Numbered from the stretch's first letter, positions 49,235 through 59,423 are shown. The stretch: 64,000 nucleotides of DNA from Spirosoma foliorum (GCF_014117325.1 NZ_CP059732.1:3919001-3983000), one strand, 5' to 3'. The notes: generated by a model not told the origin, from the letters alone. Numbers and translations are program-made.

Positions 49235-50887
49235 CTAGTTAGTCTTCGGATTTTTTGTGGCGGCACTACCCGCTACTGGTGGGTTATACGCGATTTCGTT
49301 ATCCGGTACATCCCAATAATCCAGGTATCCATAGGAGATAGTTGCATTTGTGCTAACAACCCCCGTGCGGCTAAGTGCCACCGCTTTCGTACGACCGGTT
49401 TCCAGAAGACCCCAGCGACGAGCATCGTAGAACGACAAGGCCCGGAATAATAAGCCAATCCGACGCTCCCGACGTAGTTCTTCTTTGGCTGCGTCAAGCG
49501 ACAGACTCGTTCCGGCAACAGCGGTTAAACCAGCGCCCTGTGCTTTACGAACTTCATCGATTAGAGCCAGACCTTCTTCTATTTTGCTCGTGTAAATCAG
49601 TGCTTCGGCTTTCATTAACTGGTTCTCTTCGTACGAGCTAGCCAGGTATAATTCGTAGCCACCTGCATTCGTATTTGAATACGTGATAACAGACGCACTA
49701 CCTTCTGAGCCAGATGCGCCCCGGTTAATCAGGTTAAACCGGGTAAAGAATGCGTTACCACGAGACGTTTCACCGATGTAAGGCGAACTACGTTGCACGA
49801 AGTTATTAGAGAACCGCAGGTCACCTGTTTTAAAATCCTGAATCAGGCGCTCAGAGATTTTATAGGTGTTGTTAGCGCCTGTTGTTTTTGCAGAAACAGT
49901 GCCTGCCGTTGGCGATAGGAAATCGCCAGCAGCGTTGGAACGCCCTGTAAAAACAAGGTCAGAAGCCAGGATACCGCTATTGGTAAGTGTCAGAATGCTG
50001 GCCCACTGAGCATCAGTCATGGCGCTAACCCGTGTATTTACCAGTATATTCCGGGCTTTCATCGTGTTGATGTTACGCACCCACATAGCTGGCGTCAGGA
50101 TGCCACCTTTACCAACCCGGTTGAAACTAGGAATCAAGCCCGTCATTGTAGCGGTATAATCGGCGCTGGCCGTTAAGCTTCCCAGAATTGTAGCAGCAGC
50201 ATCAAAGTTTTTATTCGACTCAGCAATGATCGCTTCTTTCGTTACATAATTGCCGTTGGTACCGTTCAGTACTTCGCCATTTGCCTTATCGTTGATAATG
50301 CCAGCGTAATACATCGAGCCAATGTGTGAATAGGCATAGCCTTTCCACCAGTAAGCCCAGGCTTTCAGGACACCTTTTTTCGTATCGGCCTCACCCGAAA
50401 AGGTCGTTGCATCAATGTTCGCCAATAGGGTATTAGCCGCATTGTTCAGGTTGTACATATACGCCCACTCGTAATAGGTGGAGTTCTGGAAACCTGTCGA
50501 GTTAACGTTAGCCGTAATGCGCAGAAAATCGATCTGTTTGCTGGGTGAATTTGGGTTGACCAATATGGTACCGTCGTCGAGCGTAACCTGATTGGGTGCG
50601 CCGATCTGGTTAATAAAGACGTTGGCAATGTCGGTTCCGATTACGTCACCCATCAATTCATGATTGCCAATAGCGCCCGACCAGAAATAGCCCGGAACAC
50701 CATCGTAATATTTTACGTCCCTGAACCCGGTAATGTAGAAGCCTTCACCAAACGAGATCAGACCCGTTTCGGTTTTCAAGGCTGGCGAAGAGGGCTGGTT
50801 AGGGTTCTGAACGTCCAGTTGTTCTTTACAGGACGCCATAAACCCGGAGAAGACCAGCGTTAAGGCATATATTTTTAACTTATTCAT
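49235..50887 (-). CDS. SusD/RagB-family outer-membrane lipoprotein
   Basis: The surface lipoprotein partner of SusC that binds a nutrient glycan or peptide. The signal peptide MNKLKIYALTLVFSGFMASC ends in the lipobox Cys at position 20. The 550-residue body has SusD-type segments, with TPR-like helices around AYWWKGYAYSHIGSMYYAG and YLASSYEENQLMKAEALIYT and the closing segment LRRERRIGLLFRALSFYDARRWG. The susC gene is 28 bp upstream on the same strand, so they form one operon. The substrate cannot be told from sequence. Confidence 0.94.
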   Translation of the reverse strand: MNKLKIYALTLVFSGFMASCKEQLDVQNPNQPSSPALKTETGLISFGEGFYITGFRDVKYYDGVPGYFWSGAIGNHELMGDVIGTDIANVFINQIGAPNQVTLDDGTILVNPNSPSKQIDFLRITANVNSTGFQNSTYYEWAYMYNLNNAANTLLANIDATTFSGEADTKKGVLKAWAYWWKGYAYSHIGSMYYAGIINDKANGEVLNGTNGNYVTKEAIIAESNKNFDAAATILGSLTASADYTATMTGLIPSFNRVGKGGILTPAMWVRNINTMKARNILVNTRVSAMTDAQWASILTLTNSGILASDLVFTGRSNAAGDFLSPTAGTVSAKTTGANNTYKISERLIQDFKTGDLRFSNNFVQRSSPYIGETSRGNAFFTRFNLINRGASGSEGSASVITYSNTNAGGYELYLASSYEENQLMKAEALIYTSKIEEGLALIDEVRKAQGAGLTAVAGTSLSLDAAKEELRRERRIGLLFRALSFYDARRWGLLETGRTKAVALSRTGVVSTNATISYGYLDYWDVPDNEIAYNPPVAGSAATKNPKTN

Positions 50888-50915
50888 ACGATCAGTTTTT
50901 TACGATGGGGTTCCC

Positions 50916-53900
50916 TTAAAATCCGAAGTTTAAAGCAGCCTGATACGACCTGAAGTTTGGCATCGTGCTGTGGTCAGTTCCACGGTCCCAGGCCGAGTTG
51001 GATGTTCCTGAGCTAATTTCAGGATCGAAACCGGTGTACTTGGTGAGTGTCCAGAGGTTACGGCCCGACAGAACCAGTTGAAGACGTTTAACCGCTGGAA
51101 TCTTGAACACTTTAGCAAAATCAACACCGATAGAGATGTTTCTCAGGCGCAGGAACGAAGCATCTTCGTAGAAGTAATCTTTCGTACCATTGGCTGTGCG
51201 TTGCGCATAAACACCCCGATAGAAAGCCGTCCAGGCACCCGTTTGTCCATCAATTGTGAATGGGTTGGCATATTCACTGTGGATACCATCGCGATACATC
51301 CACTCTTTGGTTTGGTTGTACAGGTGATTCCCGTTAACCCAGTCAAACTGAACGCCGAAAGTCAGGAAGTTTTTGAACGTTACATCGTTGATGAACGACA
51401 TATTGAATTTCGGGTTTGGATCACCAAAACTGAATTTGTCGGCCGTAAAGTAAGGCTGCTTGGTGGCTTTGTTCACCACATAGCCATTGCTGGCCAGGGT
51501 GTATTGCTCTTGTTCAGCTACTGGGATAAATGGGTTACCGTTCGCATCGCGAGCATCAACACTGTGCAGGGATTTGTAGCCGTACAACTGACCAATTTTT
51601 TCACCGGCTTTCAACACATAGTTTGTGCTACCAGCGTTCGACGTAACCACGATCGGCGCATCACCCCGAACAGCAAGTATTTGAGAGCTTTGTTTACCGA
51701 AGTTGATGGTCGTATTCCATTTGAAATTAGAACCCTGATAAACCGTTGAGTTCAACGACATCTGAAGACCATTCGATCCTAATGTAAAGGCGTTATCCGT
51801 CAATTTACCCAAACCAACCGAAGGAGCCACATCTACCTGATAGATAGCGTCTTTCGTTTTCCGATCCCAATAAGTAGCCGATAAAGCAATGGCATTTAAC
51901 CAGCTGCTACCCTTGAATAAACTGAATACCATGTCGGTACCAATTTCCAATTCTTCCGACACCTCTACCCCCAGAGCTGGGTTACTTTGTTGGTTAGCAT
52001 AATAGAACGCCGTTGTGTTCCCTACCGTTGATGGTGTAATGGTCACGTATCGGTCAAAAGGCTGAGGCTGAATACCCGCTTGTCCATAAGCCGCCCGTAG
52101 CTTTAACTCAGGCAGGAAGGAGTTGACGGGGCTATTTTGCCAGAATTTAAGCGAAGAAATACGTAAGTAAGCGTCGCCACGTGGGAAGGTAAATGGCTTG
52201 GAACCCTGCCCAAATGCCGACGAATAATCGCTTCGGAAACCGCCCGAAATACCCGCAAATTCACCGATTTCAAACCGTTGGTTCACTAGGTAACCGTACG
52301 TAATGAAAGGCTCTACGTAATCCCGATACACACGCCACGAGGTTGTGTTAGCTGCATTGTAAGGACTATACGCAGCAGGTAAACCAATAGACGCAACGGT
52401 ATATTCTTTCACCTTGCTGTTACGCCAGTCAAACAACGCCTGCGTAGTCGATTTGATTGGCAGGTTCAGGTGGAAATCTTCTTTAAAATCAAACGTAGCC
52501 GTAGCTGTAGCCAGGAAGTTCTGGAACACTTTACTATTTACATACTTCGTCAGATCACCTGTATTCGTAGTGTTGTAATTAGAAATATAGTTCGTAGAGC
52601 CCTGGGTTAACCAATATTTGTTGTTCGCATTATTGGCCTGGTTAGCGTATTCCAGATCACGGTTTTGGGTCTGGAAGTTAAGACCGTATTTCAGGTCCAG
52701 GTCTACATATTTCGGAAACTTATAGTTCAGGTTGAAGTTCTGAATGATGTCAACCTTATTGTCGTTGTTCCGGGTATAAGCCTGCCGATACGATGGGTTC
52801 GACGCGTTGATACCAATCGTCTGGTTCATGTTCAGCGGAATAGACCCATCTGTAGTTCTCAGATCAAAATCAGCTAATGGATAGGCATTCAACAAGTTGT
52901 ACAGAATAGTCCGGTCCGATGATTTCAGGGTACTCCTCGTGTACGCTAACTGTGTGATCGAACGTAACGTCAATCCTTTTGCCAGTTGCGCACCAATGTT
53001 AGCGGATAAGTTACTCCGATCCCAATAGCCATTATCCCGAATGTTACTTTCCTGATGGCTGTTCGATGCCGATATGCCGAAGTCAGCTTTCGGACCTCCG
53101 CCCGTAATAGCGACACTGTTGTTGATCGTATTCGCCGGTTTGAAGAAATACGAGAAGTGATCGTGATATTGCAGGTTGGCGTCGTAAGGCTTGCTATTGG
53201 TAGCGGTCGGATCTGTCGAGTTATACTGTACGTTTTCCGAATAAATCCCATTCACAGCATCATACACGATTGGCTTACCCGACGAACCGATGATATTGTT
53301 ACTGGCATCGGTAGCAAACGCGTGGAATTTCGCCTTGCTCACGCCACCATTATTTAAATACGTATTCTCAGCAATGCTGGACGAGAAATCGATGTTCATC
53401 GTGCCATTCTTACCTTTTTTGGTAAACAACTGAATAACCCCGTTAGCACCCTGCGCACCATAAATAGTAGCGGCAGCTGCACCCTGAACTACCTCAACGC
53501 GTTCAATTGAGTTTAAGTCAATGGTTTGCAGGCTGGTAGCTCCCATCTGAATCCCATCGATCAGGATCATTGGTTGCGTACCCCGGTTGATGGTATTGAT
53601 ACCCCGTAGCAGAATGTTTACGTCGGCACCCGGTGTACCACTCCGGCTGGTGATCTGCGCACCTGGAATTTTACCGATCAGCGCCTGGTCGACGGAAGCA
53701 GATGGCGTTTGGGGTAAATCTTTGCCAGAAACCGATTCAACCGATATGGCAATCTTCCGTTTATCGGTAGCAACCCCTACCCCAGTTACCACAATCTCAG
53801 CGAGTTGCTTCGTGTCGGTAGCTAATTTAACATTCACTACTGAGCTAGCCCCCAGTTCAACTTCCTTCGTTGCCATCCCAATGAAGGAGAACACTAATGT

Positions 53901-54107
53901 ACTTTTTGCAGGAACAGCAATTGAATAGCCACCACCCGCATCTGTAACCGCCCCCACTGTGGTTCCCTTCACAACGACCGATACGCCTGGGAGTGAGCTA
54001 CCGTCTTCGGCAGACGTTACTGTACCTGTAATTTTCCGTTCCTGAGCCCAGGAGACTGCCAGCGTTGAGCACATCAAGAAGAGGCTCAGCAGTATAGTTT
54101 TCCTCAT
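50916..54107 (-). CDS. SusC/RagA-family TonB-dependent receptor
   Basis: A 1063-residue outer-membrane transporter. After the signal peptide (MRKTILLSLFLMCSTLAVSW) a carboxypeptidase-regulatory-like domain (ITGTVTSAEDGSSLPGVSVV) is seen, then the plug domain (VSGKDLPQTPSASVDQALIG, MILIDGIQMG, YGAQGANGVIQLFTKKG), then a 22-stranded barrel to the terminal Phe (SYQAALNFGF). It imports the ligand captured by SusD, using TonB energy. No ECF sigma/anti-sigma pair is present next to it. A well-placed promoter is at 54173-54203. Start ATG 54107 (or 54113). Confidence 0.95.
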   Translation of the reverse strand: MRKTILLSLFLMCSTLAVSWAQERKITGTVTSAEDGSSLPGVSVVVKGTTVGAVTDAGGGYSIAVPAKSTLVFSFIGMATKEVELGASSVVNVKLATDTKQLAEIVVTGVGVATDKRKIAISVESVSGKDLPQTPSASVDQALIGKIPGAQITSRSGTPGADVNILLRGINTINRGTQPMILIDGIQMGATSLQTIDLNSIERVEVVQGAAAATIYGAQGANGVIQLFTKKGKNGTMNIDFSSSIAENTYLNNGGVSKAKFHAFATDASNNIIGSSGKPIVYDAVNGIYSENVQYNSTDPTATNSKPYDANLQYHDHFSYFFKPANTINNSVAITGGGPKADFGISASNSHQESNIRDNGYWDRSNLSANIGAQLAKGLTLRSITQLAYTRSTLKSSDRTILYNLLNAYPLADFDLRTTDGSIPLNMNQTIGINASNPSYRQAYTRNNDNKVDIIQNFNLNYKFPKYVDLDLKYGLNFQTQNRDLEYANQANNANNKYWLTQGSTNYISNYNTTNTGDLTKYVNSKVFQNFLATATATFDFKEDFHLNLPIKSTTQALFDWRNSKVKEYTVASIGLPAAYSPYNAANTTSWRVYRDYVEPFITYGYLVNQRFEIGEFAGISGGFRSDYSSAFGQGSKPFTFPRGDAYLRISSLKFWQNSPVNSFLPELKLRAAYGQAGIQPQPFDRYVTITPSTVGNTTAFYYANQQSNPALGVEVSEELEIGTDMVFSLFKGSSWLNAIALSATYWDRKTKDAIYQVDVAPSVGLGKLTDNAFTLGSNGLQMSLNSTVYQGSNFKWNTTINFGKQSSQILAVRGDAPIVVTSNAGSTNYVLKAGEKIGQLYGYKSLHSVDARDANGNPFIPVAEQEQYTLASNGYVVNKATKQPYFTADKFSFGDPNPKFNMSFINDVTFKNFLTFGVQFDWVNGNHLYNQTKEWMYRDGIHSEYANPFTIDGQTGAWTAFYRGVYAQRTANGTKDYFYEDASFLRLRNISIGVDFAKVFKIPAVKRLQLVLSGRNLWTLTKYTGFDPEISSGTSNSAWDRGTDHSTMPNFRSYQAALNFGF

Positions 54108-54172
54108 ATACAAGTTAGTGTTGATTAAGTTAATACCATGCTAGGTTATAGTACTTAGCTATGATCATTCGA

Positions 54173-54203
54173 CAAAACTATATTCCCGATGATTCAATTC
54201 AAA
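54173..54203 (-). promoter_or_regulatory. Promoter of susC/susD
   Basis: TTTG (54203-54200), a 19-nt spacer and TAGTTTTG (54180-54173) match the Bacteroidota consensus fully, 66 bp before the susC start. Confidence 0.75.
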
Positions 54204-54643
54204 ATTTCGTATTAAAAATATTATATAAATATCCGCATCGGCATTTATTTACACAACAAAATATAATTCTGAATTATGCACACTATTGAACTATAGTTCC
54301 AATAAATTAAGTAATAATGAAATTATAAATCATATTATTACAATATAAACTAATCATCAAATCAATTAAATATCAAATTCTATAATCGTCTATTATTAGT
54401 ATAGTACAAATTTAATCATTATTTAACCTTGATATCAAAACACAGTATTTTTAAGTATAAACACTCAAAAAATTTCGATTTTACATTCACAACCAAAGAA
54501 TTAATGGCATTTTAACAAGATTTTAACCTTTAAATTTAATTTTCACAAAACAACCTTAGATTATATGTATTTTCATATAAATGACAGAATTTAATAGTAC
54601 CATTTAACTAGATTTATATTTAGCGAAGTAGTACGGAAACAAA
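54204..54643. other. AT-rich non-coding 440-bp region upstream of susC
   Basis: Much richer in A+T than any other stretch of similar size here (runs such as ATTATATAAATAT and ATATAAACTAATC). No gene is supported. A second promoter-like pair (TTTG 54439-54436, TAAATTTG 54414-54407, spacer 21) is further upstream. It could be a binding region for a regulator. Confidence 0.6.
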
Positions 54644-54709
54644 AAACGCGGGCCAGGATTTGGTTATCGTGGGTATCCCCTTCGATTAACCAGACCCTGG
54701 CCCGCGTTT
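54644..54709 (-). terminator. Terminator downstream of DUF4403 gene
   Basis: AAACGCGGGCCAGG / CCTGGCCCGCGTTT, with the inner stem GGTTATCG / CGATTAACC, 39 bp past the stop of the DUF4403 gene. Confidence 0.88.
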
Positions 54710-54747
54710 ATAGAGGCCAAATGACACTTGTATTTCCTATTGCGGAG

Positions 54748-56232
54748 TTATTGCAATCCCTCCACTTTTACATCAAGCCGTCCGTGAGCATTTACAACGG
54801 CTAACATGGCCGTTGGAGTCAAATAAACCTGATCAGGCCTGATTTCATCAATCTGCCCATTGATAACGACCCCTTTGGCCAACTGATTATTTTTGAGCTG
54901 CTGCTGCAAGAGTTTCTGCATGTCGGCAATCTGAGAACCAACCGGGATGGTAAGTTGCTTTTCGAGTGTTCGGGCAAAGGTGCCTTTCAATAACCAACTT
55001 GCCGATTGTGCCAGTATGTTTTTCGTATCTAAATCAAAGTGCAGATCTTTTAACGAGATCGTTTGATCGTGGGCATCGTAGTAAGGGCGTCCGCGCAGAT
55101 AAATATCGCCATTGATCGTTCCTTTCAAGCCGGCCTTTATAATCAAGTTCTCATTTTGCCCATACAAGTCGATGCTGGTGATTGTAACATGATAGCGGTT
55201 TTCATTGAATGAAAATGATTTTCCGACAAACTCTTCAGCGGCAATCTTAGCCACTTCCGGATACGTCGCTTCGCTCAATAAACCAATCTGAAAATCATCC
55301 TTTACCTGAGATACCACCGTTAAATCGGGCAATGATACCGCCGGATGAACTTCTGGTTTGGCCCCGGTAGTTGTCAGCGTAAACCCTTCAATACCAATCG
55401 TAGCCCGAATAATTCGCCCTTCGAAACGCAAAGGCGTAATGAGGACCCGTTTAGGAACAACCTGTAGATAAGTCCGGTATTTTTCAGATAACAGATAAGG
55501 CTCACGAAGGGTATTCCAGACTTTCAGGACAGGGGTTCGGATGTCTACATTCCGGCGCACCTGCTGATCGATTGTTTTAGTAATAGTGCCTAAATTTTTG
55601 TCGATCATTCGGCTCACGAAGTTCGTAATCGGAATATTTACACCCACAACGCTCACCGTTGGCTTACGCACCCAGCCGTAGCCATCGGCCTGTGTTTGGG
55701 TATGAACCGACCAATCTTTATCGAGGTCAAATTTGGTTTTGAACCGAAGATCAATCTCAAATTCGGTTTCCTTATACTGCGTAAAACCCAATACTGATAC
55801 ACCAGCTTTCACCCAGATGCGCAACGGAACTGTGAAATGAAACAGGCTGTCCTCCGCCGTCACGAGAATAGTACCGCGTTTCCAGACTTTCGTCATGAAT
55901 TGATCACGGTTATTGTCTTCCAGGCTATTATCCTCGTAAATCAGACCATTGACCTGCGCATTGATCTGTCGCTCAACATCACCCAATGCAATGGACACAG
56001 GAACGTGGACGGTCGATAAAAAGCGTTCATTTCGGACTTCCATTTCAGTGATGTTATAGGCTTCTTTAGGTGCTTTGGGATTTAATCGATTGCTGGCTGG
56101 CTGACCGCAACTTAACAGAAAAAAACAGAAACACAGGGATAGCCCGTACAGAAACAGAGGCCGAGGAATAGCAGGCGCAAGGCAAGAGCCTTGCGCCGTC
56201 CAACTATTTAAGCGTAACCTTCGTGGCGCCAT
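54748..56232 (-). CDS. DUF4403-family lipoprotein
   Basis: A lipoprotein of about 494 residues. The ATG at 56232 overlaps the Smr gene by 29 bp; a long basic start precedes the lipobox (LSLCFCFFLLSC). The mature part has the DUF4403 pattern: VHVPVSIALGDVERQINAQV, WVRKPTVSVVGVNIPITNFV, and the closing GVVINGQIDEIRPDQVYLTP. The family is probably related to lipid-binding tubular proteins, which is inference. A hairpin (GGCGCAAGGC / GCCTTGCGCC, 56174-56197) lies within its first codons. It is cotranscribed with the Smr-domain gene. Confidence 0.78.
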   Translation of the reverse strand: MAPRRLRLNSWTAQGSCLAPAIPRPLFLYGLSLCFCFFLLSCGQPASNRLNPKAPKEAYNITEMEVRNERFLSTVHVPVSIALGDVERQINAQVNGLIYEDNSLEDNNRDQFMTKVWKRGTILVTAEDSLFHFTVPLRIWVKAGVSVLGFTQYKETEFEIDLRFKTKFDLDKDWSVHTQTQADGYGWVRKPTVSVVGVNIPITNFVSRMIDKNLGTITKTIDQQVRRNVDIRTPVLKVWNTLREPYLLSEKYRTYLQVVPKRVLITPLRFEGRIIRATIGIEGFTLTTTGAKPEVHPAVSLPDLTVVSQVKDDFQIGLLSEATYPEVAKIAAEEFVGKSFSFNENRYHVTITSIDLYGQNENLIIKAGLKGTINGDIYLRGRPYYDAHDQTISLKDLHFDLDTKNILAQSASWLLKGTFARTLEKQLTIPVGSQIADMQKLLQQQLKNNQLAKGVVINGQIDEIRPDQVYLTPTAMLAVVNAHGRLDVKVEGLQ

Positions 56233-57217
56233 AGCCAAATTTCTGTTTCTGAGCGTCTTCAAAGAATTTAACATTGGCGTGCTGCCCCAATCGCTTGTGA
56301 AGTTCTGTTCGTAGAGACCCGCTTCCAACCCCATGAATAAACGTAATGTCACGCATGCCGCTCGCAATAGCGTTTTCGAGGGTTTTCTCGAATGTATCCA
56401 ATTGGAGTTTTAGCAGATCGGCGGGCGTACGATTGCCTGGACCTTTGGGCAAAAGCTCTTCGACATGTAAATCCACAACGGCAGTAGGTCGGTCAATGGA
56501 AACATTCGTCGGTTCTGCTTTCGACTTGAACATTTCAGCTTTCAACTCATCAGGCCGGATAGTCGTTGGCTTCGGCTGTTGACTCGCAGGAGTCGGCTGT
56601 TCTACAGCCTCAGCATCCAACTGCGTCAGAAAACCGGGCTGATTTAGAACAGGCACGGTTGTTTTGCTTTTGAACAGCGTGGTTGCGCGAGCTTTAAATC
56701 GCTTCATTAATGGTTGTCGTAACGAGGACTTTCCAGCCCGGAACCACAACCCCTGTACAACAAACGTTGGCCATTCTTCAAATTTGGCGTGGGCATACAG
56801 GTCATTCATTTTCTGCTGCGACTTGGGTTTCAACAAACCACTGTGCAGTCCACGAAATTGTACTCCTCCCCCAACACCAGCCGACTCTTCGCCTAATGTA
56901 TACGGAAACTCCCAGTCGGTATTATTGATGAGGTGTAGCGTATATTCTCGATCATTGACTGGAACAAACGCCAGATAAATACCCTGATTCGACAGAATGA
57001 CTGGCGCAGCAGGCGTCACCGTTTTTTGTGGCTCATAAATACTCGGCTTCAGCAACCGTTCAGCTTCCATCGGCGAAACCAGCACCAGCTCTGACCGCAT
57101 CACCGGAATGCGGAATCCGTCTTCAATTTCAATTTCAATCATGTTGCCCGGCAAAAACCGCGACACCACTCCCTGTTCTTTTGCCCGGAGAAGCCGGACT
57201 TTATCCCCAATATTCAT
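56204..57217 (-). CDS. DUF2027/Smr-domain protein
   Basis: A 337-residue protein. The N-terminal KOW/MutS2-like segment (GDKVRLLRAKEQGVVSRFLP) is followed by a DUF2027 domain (residues of about 60-170) and a C-terminal Smr domain with VDLHVEEL, FIHGVGSGSLRTELHKRL and the last motif FGYGATKVTLK. Smr domains have endonuclease activity in MutS2 and human N4BP2. DUF2027 plus Smr is a common Bacteroidota arrangement. The start ATG at 57217 is chosen because the next in-frame ATG at 57226 is part of the repeat. Confidence 0.88.
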   Translation of the reverse strand: MNIGDKVRLLRAKEQGVVSRFLPGNMIEIEIEDGFRIPVMRSELVLVSPMEAERLLKPSIYEPQKTVTPAAPVILSNQGIYLAFVPVNDREYTLHLINNTDWEFPYTLGEESAGVGGGVQFRGLHSGLLKPKSQQKMNDLYAHAKFEEWPTFVVQGLWFRAGKSSLRQPLMKRFKARATTLFKSKTTVPVLNQPGFLTQLDAEAVEQPTPASQQPKPTTIRPDELKAEMFKSKAEPTNVSIDRPTAVVDLHVEELLPKGPGNRTPADLLKLQLDTFEKTLENAIASGMRDITFIHGVGSGSLRTELHKRLGQHANVKFFEDAQKQKFGYGATKVTLK

Positions 57218-57220
57218 AAT

Positions 57221-57302
57221 AGTCATTAGTCACGAGTCGATAGTCGTCAGTTTTAGGAGTCATTTACCAGTGACTCTTGACTGACGATTATCGACTACTA
57301 CT
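57221..57302. repeat. Heptad-built inverted repeat of the AGTC type
   Basis: AGTCATT, AGTCACG, AGTCGAT, AGTCGTC start at 57221, 57228, 57235, 57242. The other arm has units ending in ACT (CTTGACT, ATCGACT). Spacing is 7 nt, and a TACTTTTG-type -7 box follows at 57313-57320. It lies in the leader of the Smr gene. Confidence 0.85.
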
Positions 57303-57512
57303 TATAAAATGCCAAAAGTATAACGCAGATAGTCAAAAATCCCTTCCATCAATTTTATAAATCATTTCAGCAGCTTATCTACCCTTCGTTATAGAAAACC
57401 TAGATAGAGTTAAAAACACTGATTCAAGTAATAATAAGTCGAGAGATAAACGGCGATTTTATTGCTCAATCTGCTAAAATGGCCTATTTTGACCAATTGC
57501 GCACCAAACGCT

Positions 57513-58535
57513 ATGAAAGATACAGTTACAATTAAAGGAATTGCCCGACAGTTAGCGATATCACCTTCTACCGTTTCCAGAGCACTTCAAGACAATCCAC
57601 GCATTAGTCAAAAAACCCGCGAAGCCGTTCAGAAACTCGCTACCCGGCTGAAATACTGTCCTAACACAACCGCCCGTAATCTACAACGGGGTAAAACGGG
57701 TGTGTTTGCTGTAGTGTTACCAGAAATTCGGGAAAACTTTTTTTCGGAAGTTATTAACGGGGTGGAGGAGTTGGTTTTTGCCAATCAGTACACCGTTGCG
57801 TTGTACCAATCGCACGATCTGTTTGAGCGGGAGAAACAAATTCTGGCCGTGCTGGCCGCCAATCAGGTGGAAGGGGTTTTGCTATCTGTGGCTAAAGAAT
57901 CGGAAAACTTCCAGCATGTACAGGATTTGATTGATCGGGGGATTCCTGTGGTACTTTTTGATCGAATTCCGCCTAAGATAGAAACGCATCAGGTCGGCTG
58001 TGCTATCGAAAAGGGGGCTTATGAAGCAACGAAATGGTTAGCCGTTCAGGGATTCAAACGAATTGCCCTTCTGAATGGACCGCACCCATTGGTATCCAGC
58101 GAAGAACGCTATCGTGGCTATATCAAGGCGCTCCTTGAAGATAACTTGCCTATAGAAAATGCCCTGGTTAAGCGGGTTGACTTAACCACGCAGGATATTA
58201 CGGAGAAAATGACGCAACTATTAACCTCTGCGACCCCACCCGATGCCGTACTGGCATTTAACGATTATGTAGCGCTGGATGCAATAAAAGTCTGTCGAGA
58301 GTATGGTCTTCAGATAAATAAGGATATTTCGTTCGTTAGTTTTTCCAATTTGCCGCTTACCGCCTATTTAGAAAACCCACCTTTAGCGTCAATCGAACAA
58401 TATCCCTACCAGATTGGCCGTAAGGCTGCGGAAATCTTATTATCAGTCACCAATCAGGATATGGATCTTCATGGAAAGCGATTTCATCAGATAATGCTCC
58501 AACCAGAACTGGTTGTCAGAAACTTGAGGGGTTGA
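57513..58535 (+). CDS. LacI-family transcriptional regulator
   Basis: A 340-residue repressor. The HTH is TIKGIARQLAISPSTVSRAL, followed by the hinge helix region ATRLKYCPNTTARNLQRGKT and the periplasmic-binding-protein-like ligand domain (VFAVVLPEIRENFFSEVING, VVLFDRIPP, ALLNGPHPLVSSEERYRGY, FNDYVALDAIKVCREYG). It likely controls a sugar or related uptake system by binding a small ligand. It is convergent with the eut genes, so it may or may not regulate them. ATG at 57513 gives the normal N-terminus. Confidence 0.93.
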   Translation: MKDTVTIKGIARQLAISPSTVSRALQDNPRISQKTREAVQKLATRLKYCPNTTARNLQRGKTGVFAVVLPEIRENFFSEVINGVEELVFANQYTVALYQSHDLFEREKQILAVLAANQVEGVLLSVAKESENFQHVQDLIDRGIPVVLFDRIPPKIETHQVGCAIEKGAYEATKWLAVQGFKRIALLNGPHPLVSSEERYRGYIKALLEDNLPIENALVKRVDLTTQDITEKMTQLLTSATPPDAVLAFNDYVALDAIKVCREYGLQINKDISFVSFSNLPLTAYLENPPLASIEQYPYQIGRKAAEILLSVTNQDMDLHGKRFHQIMLQPELVVRNLRG

Positions 58536-58652
58536 TTGTTAGTCAGGTGTGGTTAAGGATTGTCAGGTTTGGTCAAGTATTGCTGACTACTACCTGACTA
58601 TTCTTGACTAAACCTGACAATCCTTGACCAAACCTGACTAACAATCAACCAA
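58536..58652. repeat. Inverted repeat between lacI-type gene and eutC
   Basis: The arms (GTTGATTGTTAGTCAGG to CAAGTATTG, and CTTGACTAAACCTGACAATC to GTCAGGTTTGGTCAAGG on the complement) are nearly perfect for about 50 bases. Words GTCAGG and GGTCAAG recur at about 10-nt steps, longer than the 7-8 nt elsewhere. It ends 7 bp from the eutC stop and serves convergent genes. Confidence 0.85.
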
Positions 58653-58658
58653 GCCTGC

Positions 58659-59423
58659 CTAACTATCCAACAGCCCATTGTTGTCTTTCAACGCTACACC
58701 TGTTATCTGCAATCGGAAAGCTGAATCGATAAGATACATAAGTTTATCCACAGCTAGTTCTGGCGGCAACCCTAGGTCGCGAATGTTCGACACACAATTT
58801 CGACGTTCGTCGGTAAGACCGGGCTGGGGGTCGTAGGTAATATATGCACCCATGCTATCGAACGCACTCAAGCCGGGTCGTTCACCTATCAAAATGATGG
58901 CCAATCGGGGACGAAGAATTCCACCAATAGCATCGGTAATGGCTACCCGCCCTTGCTCAACCAGTACCAGAGGAGCCAGCGAATACCCAGCCAGACGGGC
59001 TTTTTCGACTAACCTATTGACGACAGGGCTAGTGTATTTATTAATCGCGGTTGCCGATAACCCATCGGCAATGATAATACTAATGTCAGCAGGAGCGGCA
59101 TTAAGTTGGCGAAGTTTATCCGCAGAATGGCTGGCCAATAAACGGCCCAGATCTGGCCGTTGCAAATAAATATCCCGGTTTTCCGCCTGACTTTGTAGAT
59201 GGTGAATAGGTAGGCCCGTTTTTTCCAGATCAGCCTGTAAACCAGCCAAATTCAGATGAGAATAAACGGCGTCTTTTGCATGGGCGTGCGCCATTTTGAA
59301 TTGAAGCGACTCCTTCAGCGGAATAGAAATACCAGTTTTACCAAGTGCAATTCGGGCATTCGTATACGCCTTGAGTGGCTCCCATTCGTCAGGCTCTATC
59401 CCTATTTTTTTTATGTCGCTCAT
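58659..59423 (-). CDS. eutC: Ethanolamine ammonia-lyase small subunit
   Basis: EutC is the small subunit of the cobalamin-dependent lyase that splits ethanolamine to acetaldehyde and ammonia. The 254-residue sequence includes TNARIALGKTGISIPLKESLQF, LRQLNAAPADISIIIADGLSA, LGRLLASHSADKL, ALVLVEQGRVAITDAIGG-type segments and ILIGERPGLSAFDSMGAYITY, all usual for EutC. It starts 83 bp from the eutB stop, on the same strand. No eutA reactivase or microcompartment genes are seen in the window. Confidence 0.94.
   Translation of the reverse strand: MSDIKKIGIEPDEWEPLKAYTNARIALGKTGISIPLKESLQFKMAHAHAKDAVYSHLNLAGLQADLEKTGLPIHHLQSQAENRDIYLQRPDLGRLLASHSADKLRQLNAAPADISIIIADGLSATAINKYTSPVVNRLVEKARLAGYSLAPLVLVEQGRVAITDAIGGILRPRLAIILIGERPGLSAFDSMGAYITYDPQPGLTDERRNCVSNIRDLGLPPELAVDKLMYLIDSAFRLQITGVALKDNNGLLDS

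Noticed and set aside
53587..53928. 113-residue plus-strand protein within susC
   Set aside because: It is antisense to the conserved plug domain of the TonB-dependent receptor and has no motif of its own.
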